A DNA stretch of 64,000 bases from JALHNI01 sp031367405 (lineage in GTDB: Bacteria; Acidobacteriota; Terriglobia; Bryobacterales; Bryobacteraceae), in the NCBI GenBank assembly GCA_031367405.1, contig JANLPT010000164.1:1-64000 (forward strand). Reading direction: 5' to 3'. This document shows positions 60,139 to 64,000 of the stretch, in pieces. Each line of letters begins with the position of its first letter. Within the stretch, counting starts at the first letter, position 1. The translations under genes were made by a program, and so were the position numbers. The notes under the pieces are model-generated. The model saw only the letters and a program-made list of their open reading frames with translations, had not been told where the DNA came from and searched no databases.

Positions 60139-61056
60139 CTATTGGTCAATATCCTTCTGCACTTTGGCGAGTTCCACGAGTAACAGCTGTAACTGCTTCC
60201 GGTAGTCGGCCACGGCCATGCCCGCCTTGTTGTACTTCAATTGGTCAATACGCTGTTCGACATCTTCCTTGAGGGCGAGTAACTTCTGTTTGGCCGGATC
60301 GGCGGCAGCTTTTTGGGAGGCACCCAGGCGCAATACGGGCGTGCGGGAGGCGACCAGCCCGTGGCCGTTTTCGGGGGCCGGATTGCGGACACCTTCGCCT
60401 TGGCCGGTGTCTTCGAGGACGGCGTGTTCGGTGGCGATGCGCTTGTTGCGCTCATAATACTGCACTGTCTTTTGGTCGGCGTAACGGAAAGCCTCCATCG
60501 CCGAGACGGTGTCATTCTTGTCGGAGTCGGCACCCGGGTCGCGCAGCGCTTCCACCCAAAAGCGCGCAAACACCGTCGCGTTTCGCTCGGTGCCGCTCTT
60601 GGTTGCCGCAATCACCACGCGATTCGGTTTTTGCAAGGCCGCCACCGAAGAGCCGCTGGCCGACGTGGTGTTAATCACCAGTTGTTTTTTGGCCTTGACA
60701 CGATCGAGCAACGCGGCGAGTTCGACGCCCGACAAGTCTGCGCCGGGCAGATTGATCTTATAGTCGACCCCGTCGAACGTACCGTGCCCCACCAGGAACA
60801 CCACCAGGTTGTCGTCGGCGACGGCGTCCGATGCAATCTGCGCGAAAGATTCGCGAATCTTGGCTTTGGTGGCGAGCGCGCCTAAGTGTAGGTAGGCTTT
60901 GGACTCAGGCGTACCCGAAACCAGCTTATGCGCCTCGGTCGCCAAGCCGGCGAAGCGAGTTTCGTATTCCGGTTCGCCGCCCAATCCGGAAACTGTGACG
61001 TAGTAAGTGGTCGCGGGCAACGGAACACTACCGATCAGCAGAAGTAAAAATCTCAA
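60139..61056 (-). CDS. Caspase-fold protein lacking the catalytic Cys, with EF-hand-like loop
   Basis: About 305 residues with a signal peptide (LRFLLLLIGSVPLPA). The caspase/C13-like core shows VVFLVGHGTFDG (catalytic His in GHG) and VINTTSASGSS, where the family normally has a Cys; Ser/Thr/Ala occupy that place. Beyond is DSDKNDTVSAME, a full EF-hand loop pattern with D-x-D-x-N-x-T-x-S-xx-E, so calcium binding is plausible. The C-terminus is a coiled coil (LLALKEDVEQRIDQLKY). The TTG start overlaps the TGA of the VWA gene; a GTG at 61068 is an alternative. Confidence 0.75.
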   Translation of the reverse strand: MRFLLLLIGSVPLPATTYYVTVSGLGGEPEYETRFAGLATEAHKLVSGTPESKAYLHLGALATKAKIRESFAQIASDAVADDNLVVFLVGHGTFDGVDYKINLPGADLSGVELAALLDRVKAKKQLVINTTSASGSSVAALQKPNRVVIAATKSGTERNATVFARFWVEALRDPGADSDKNDTVSAMEAFRYADQKTVQYYERNKRIATEHAVLEDTGQGEGVRNPAPENGHGLVASRTPVLRLGASQKAAADPAKQKLLALKEDVEQRIDQLKYNKAGMAVADYRKQLQLLLVELAKVQKDIDQ

Positions 61057-63311
61057 ACCACGCCCCACTTTCGCCGTAGCATCCATTCGGTGGCGCGCAA
61101 CGACAAGATCATGAAGAAGACGATCGGCAGATTCCACAAGTCCTTCGCCTCGCGGACGGTAATGCCGGCTTCGGAATAAGAGACGTCCTGGGCGAGTTTA
61201 GCGGCGTTGGCTCGCGTGTAATAGACGCCGCCGGTTTGCGATGAGAGTTTTTCGAGTAGATCGCGATTCTGTTCCGAGGCAAAATTTTCGGCGATGCCAT
61301 CTTCGCGCCGGAAGTTGAAAAGATCGGTCCCGAGCTCTTCCGTGCCGCGCTTAGCGACAATTTCGGCGACGTACGCGCCCGGCTTCCCGGCGTCCCACAT
61401 CGCCACATATTGGCCGGCCGACAGGGGCTCCGGCCGCATTTCGACCAGTTCCGCCGAACCGTCGGGCAGCATGACGCGAGCTTGAACCTTGGCATCCGAC
61501 ACCGGCAGAAAAGTCTTGTCGCGGACTTCCGCCCGGATCTGCACCTTGGTTTCATCGGTCAAGACCTGCTTCGGGGTCGAAGCCATCACGCGGGCGGGCG
61601 ACGCCGTCACGAGCCAGCGGCACAACTGGGCCCAGAACACTTCGTGCGTCTTATCTTCGATGGGCTGCAACATCTGCCAACGCCAAGTGCCGGCGCTGGC
61701 CAGGATGGCCGAACGGCCGCGCCCATAATTTTGCGTGGCGAGCAGCGGCCAGCGCTTGCCGCCGGCGAGGAATTCGGCCAGCACCACGGCACCCGGCTTC
61801 GGCGCGCCCGTCTCCTGATAATTATCGACCTCGGGCAACTGCTTCCAGCGCTCGACATTGGCGTCCGGATTCTCCACGAGCCGGGTGATGAGGCTGTCGC
61901 GCCCGCCCACGGCCAACTCAACCTTGGCGCGTTCCCGCTTAAAGGTATCGCGACGATCGGTGATCGTGACCGGCACCAGATCCAGCAAACCGGAGCGTCC
62001 CCAACCACCGTCGGAAAGCGCATTGCGTCCGCCGAGGAAGAGCAATCCGCCGCCGCGCCGGTCAACGAACTGGCGGATGAGTTCCTGCTGGGCCAACGTA
62101 AAGTAACCAATTTCCACGCCGCCAATGATCAGCCCTTGATACTGAAACAGATCTTCGGCTTTGTCAGGGAAACCGGACTCCAGTTCCTTGGGCTCCGCCA
62201 CGCCCTGCCGGTAAATCTTGTTTTGCGTGGTGCGCAGCATGGAAGTAATGGAGACGGTCGTGTCCTCTTCGAGCGCGCGGCGAATGAACTTGAACTCCCA
62301 CTTGGGTTCGCCCTCAATGTAGAGAATTCGCGGCTTGAGAGCTTCGACATTCACCAGCCGCGTGACTTGGTTGTTGGCCCGATTCTCTTCGTTTTCGAGC
62401 GGTGCCACGCCGATCTGGAGGGCCTTAGGACCGGCGGGCCCGGCATTGAACAGAACGCTCTCGGTTTGGGGTTCGCCATCGGCCTTTAAGACGATCGACT
62501 GCTGGCCCAGGATGCGAGTGCCGTCACGCAAGGTGAGCGTCACTTTGCTCTTGCTGTAACCGGTCTGGCGAAGGGTAACTTGAGCCGTGATGCGCGAATC
62601 GGCGAGCGCGCGCGGGGGCACCTCCACTGACACAATCTCCAAATCGCGGTCGTACTTTTCGCGGCCGAGGCCCACCGTGTGGACGGGAATGCGCCGGCTG
62701 CGGACTTCAGAGATGGTGGCCAAATCGATGCCGCCGGCGTTATCGCCACCGTCGCTCAACAGGATGATGGCGCCGACGGGCACACTGGCCGATTCAGCCG
62801 CGACACCGCGCAAGGCGTCCGAGAGGCGCGTGGCCGTCTGCGTCGCTTGCAGGTCGTCCACTTTCTCCAGCCGTTCGAGTGACCGGCCAACCTTGTAGAG
62901 GCGCACCTGAAACTGCTTCTTGAGCGCATCGAGCAAGCCGGCATTCAGAATTTCTTTGGCGGCCGCCGACCGCGTTTTGCCTTCATCGGCAATCGCCATA
63001 CTCTTCGAATCGTCAACGATCACCGCCACCACATTTTGCTGCGGTTTAAGCGTGGCCACCAGCAGCGCCGGTTGCCAAAGCAGACTCAACAGCAGTAAGG
63101 CCATCGCGGCCTGCAGGGCCCACAAAACGCCCGCGTGCCAGCCCTTCACCCGAATCGCCGCATCGCGCCGGCTCTGGATATACGGCCAGGCCAGGGCCAT
63201 TGCCAGCGCCAGCGCCATGAGGCCCAACACCCAGATTGGCCAGCCGGACAGGAGCACAAACTGCCCCTTTTCATAGATTCGCGCTGGATAGCTAAATAAA
63301 AACTCGAACAA
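61053..63311 (-). CDS. VWA membrane protein with glutamine-amidotransferase-like domain
   Basis: 752 residues. Two N-terminal membrane segments (WPIWVLGLMALALAMALAW; LWALQAAMALLLLSLLW), a VWA domain with MIDAS start VDDSKSM near residue 99 and LLSDGGDN, Ig-like domains, then a GATase1-like region (LRTTQNKIY, YQGLIIGGVEIGYFT, RGGGLLFLGGRNALSDGGW) without a clear nucleophile Cys, and a C-terminal membrane helix (PIVFFMILSLRATEWML). Such proteins occur with MoxR/DUF58 in planctomycetes and acidobacteria. Its stop overlaps the caspase-like start. Confidence 0.9.
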   Translation of the reverse strand: MFEFLFSYPARIYEKGQFVLLSGWPIWVLGLMALALAMALAWPYIQSRRDAAIRVKGWHAGVLWALQAAMALLLLSLLWQPALLVATLKPQQNVVAVIVDDSKSMAIADEGKTRSAAAKEILNAGLLDALKKQFQVRLYKVGRSLERLEKVDDLQATQTATRLSDALRGVAAESASVPVGAIILLSDGGDNAGGIDLATISEVRSRRIPVHTVGLGREKYDRDLEIVSVEVPPRALADSRITAQVTLRQTGYSKSKVTLTLRDGTRILGQQSIVLKADGEPQTESVLFNAGPAGPKALQIGVAPLENEENRANNQVTRLVNVEALKPRILYIEGEPKWEFKFIRRALEEDTTVSITSMLRTTQNKIYRQGVAEPKELESGFPDKAEDLFQYQGLIIGGVEIGYFTLAQQELIRQFVDRRGGGLLFLGGRNALSDGGWGRSGLLDLVPVTITDRRDTFKRERAKVELAVGGRDSLITRLVENPDANVERWKQLPEVDNYQETGAPKPGAVVLAEFLAGGKRWPLLATQNYGRGRSAILASAGTWRWQMLQPIEDKTHEVFWAQLCRWLVTASPARVMASTPKQVLTDETKVQIRAEVRDKTFLPVSDAKVQARVMLPDGSAELVEMRPEPLSAGQYVAMWDAGKPGAYVAEIVAKRGTEELGTDLFNFRREDGIAENFASEQNRDLLEKLSSQTGGVYYTRANAAKLAQDVSYSEAGITVREAKDLWNLPIVFFMILSLRATEWMLRRKWGVV

Positions 63312-63327
63312 TGGGCCTCTTCGTTTC

Positions 63328-64000
63328 TTAGTGCGTCATCGCGTAAGTAATGTAATTGATGCCGATTCGATAGGCGAGTGAGACATAATGCTCAGGATAA
63401 CGTGGCAAGTCGGCATGCTCCCAGGCGTCGCCAATGTCCATGTTGTGGCAAATCCCCACCATCACACGGCCTTTATCGTCAAAGACGCCACGCCACTTGG
63501 CGTCGACGCCGTCCTGCTCATAGGGGAGACCCGTGTTGAACATGACGATGCCGGGAATCTGAAAACGTTCATCGAGATCGTAGAGGACGTGAAAGATGGG
63601 CTCCTTATTCGCCAGGTCAACCACTGGACGGTCAGGGAAAACGCGGGAAAGCGAGGCCGTGAAGATCTCCCACTCAATGGTGCCGTGGAAGTCGTCGACC
63701 ATCAGAAAGCCGCCCTTCAGTAAATACTCGCGCAGCTTGGCGGCTTGTTTCTCATTCAAATCCCAGTGGCCCACTTCGACGGCATAGATCCAGGGATGGT
63801 TGAAGATTTCGTCGCTATCGAGGTCGACCACGTTTTCGACGGATCGGACGTTGATGCGGGTGAGGCGGCGCACGCCTTGGACGAACTGCCGGTCGGCTTT
63901 CGGATAATCGGTGGTCCAGCTGCCGCGGACGCCCCAATAACCGCTGCCGCCCCGGAAAGAAGGGTAGCGCAAGCGGGAGAACATGAACTCTGTCTTTTCG
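63328..64000 (-). CDS. DUF4159 protein (N-terminus beyond window)
   Basis: At least 223 residues, still open at the window edge; the residues upstream of the internal ATG at 63984 read EKTEF and then MFSRLRYPSFRGG, a continuous DUF4159 beginning, so the real start is outside. Typical blocks are NHPWIYAVEVGHW, LREYLLKGGFLMVDDFHG, HVLYDLDERFQIPG and RVMVGICHNMDIGD. DUF4159 is usually a periplasmic domain in VWA/MoxR operons; function unknown. It is the first visible gene of the minus-strand operon, 16 bases upstream of the VWA gene. Confidence 0.85.
   Translation of the reverse strand, partial: EKTEFMFSRLRYPSFRGGSGYWGVRGSWTTDYPKADRQFVQGVRRLTRINVRSVENVVDLDSDEIFNHPWIYAVEVGHWDLNEKQAAKLREYLLKGGFLMVDDFHGTIEWEIFTASLSRVFPDRPVVDLANKEPIFHVLYDLDERFQIPGIVMFNTGLPYEQDGVDAKWRGVFDDKGRVMVGICHNMDIGDAWEHADLPRYPEHYVSLAYRIGINYITYAMTH

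Noticed and set aside
1..64000. tRNA or rRNA genes
   Set aside because: No gap shows a tRNA-like cloverleaf with a TTCGA loop or any rRNA sequence that I can recognise.

Overview
The window reads as chromosomal DNA from an Acidobacteriota member, most likely a Bryobacterales relative (Solibacter/Bryobacter type). The markers are a TIGR03437-type C-terminal domain on a giant BACON-like repeat protein, a PSD1-type cytochrome/DUF1501 gene pair, a winged-helix/PD40 propeller regulator, an S46 dipeptidyl-peptidase, and many secreted proteins of unknown function. GC is high, starts are often GTG or TTG, and many neighbouring genes overlap by 1-4 bases (TGATG, TAGTG, TTGA), which points to translational coupling. 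This taxon call is inferred from protein families, not from a marker gene search.

Layout. 1-2.5 kb: a partial unknown gene and a membrane-bound PD40 sensor-like protein. 2.55-3.02 kb: a divergent gap with a perfect TATAAT box and four hairpins before rbfA. 3.0-8.4 kb: rbfA, an LD-carboxypeptidase, thrS, an HpnI/GT21-like glycosyltransferase, a type IV pilin-like protein and a small unknown protein. 8.5-11.1 kb: a membrane protein and an S46 peptidase. 11.2-16.9 kb is accessory in character: an ATP-grasp-like protein, a SLATT-like two-TM protein overlapped by a proline-rich micro-ORF, an HGL-motif protein, a protein relic, a secreted protein with a phage tail-fibre-like domain, and an orphan Flp pilin. 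16.9-24.4 kb: two membrane glycosyltransferases starting head to head, then yceH, an alcohol dehydrogenase, a PrmA-like methyltransferase, rsgA and a YjbR protein. 24.4-35.9 kb: mostly secreted proteins, including a degenerate hydrolase fused to HEAT and Sel1 repeats, a tandem pair of paralogues of unknown function, an SH3-like lipoprotein, a PSD1/DUF1501 pair, a secreted RraA homologue and an M23 peptidase. 36-49.8 kb: an M81 peptidase, a 4TM-peroxiredoxin fusion, a truncated metallo-beta-lactamase exonuclease, the 1537-residue repeat protein, a PpiD-like isomerase, pdxH, a LolA-like protein, an FAD/NAD(P)-binding protein and a NeuD-like acyltransferase.

50-64 kb is one long minus-strand operon: DUF4159, VWA membrane protein, caspase-like protein, TPR metallopeptidase, MoxR ATPase, DUF58, BatA-type VWA protein and a DUF4175 protein with Gly/Gln-rich tracts. 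Gaps are 0-45 bases. MoxR, DUF58 and VWA proteins are known to work together as an ATPase with its client-recognition partners. Here the group also carries a caspase-fold protein that lacks the expected catalytic Cys but has an EF-hand-like loop, and an HExxH peptidase, so an envelope-located proteolysis or assembly machine is a reasonable inference. This operon and the SLATT/micro-ORF pair are the best candidates for poorly described systems.
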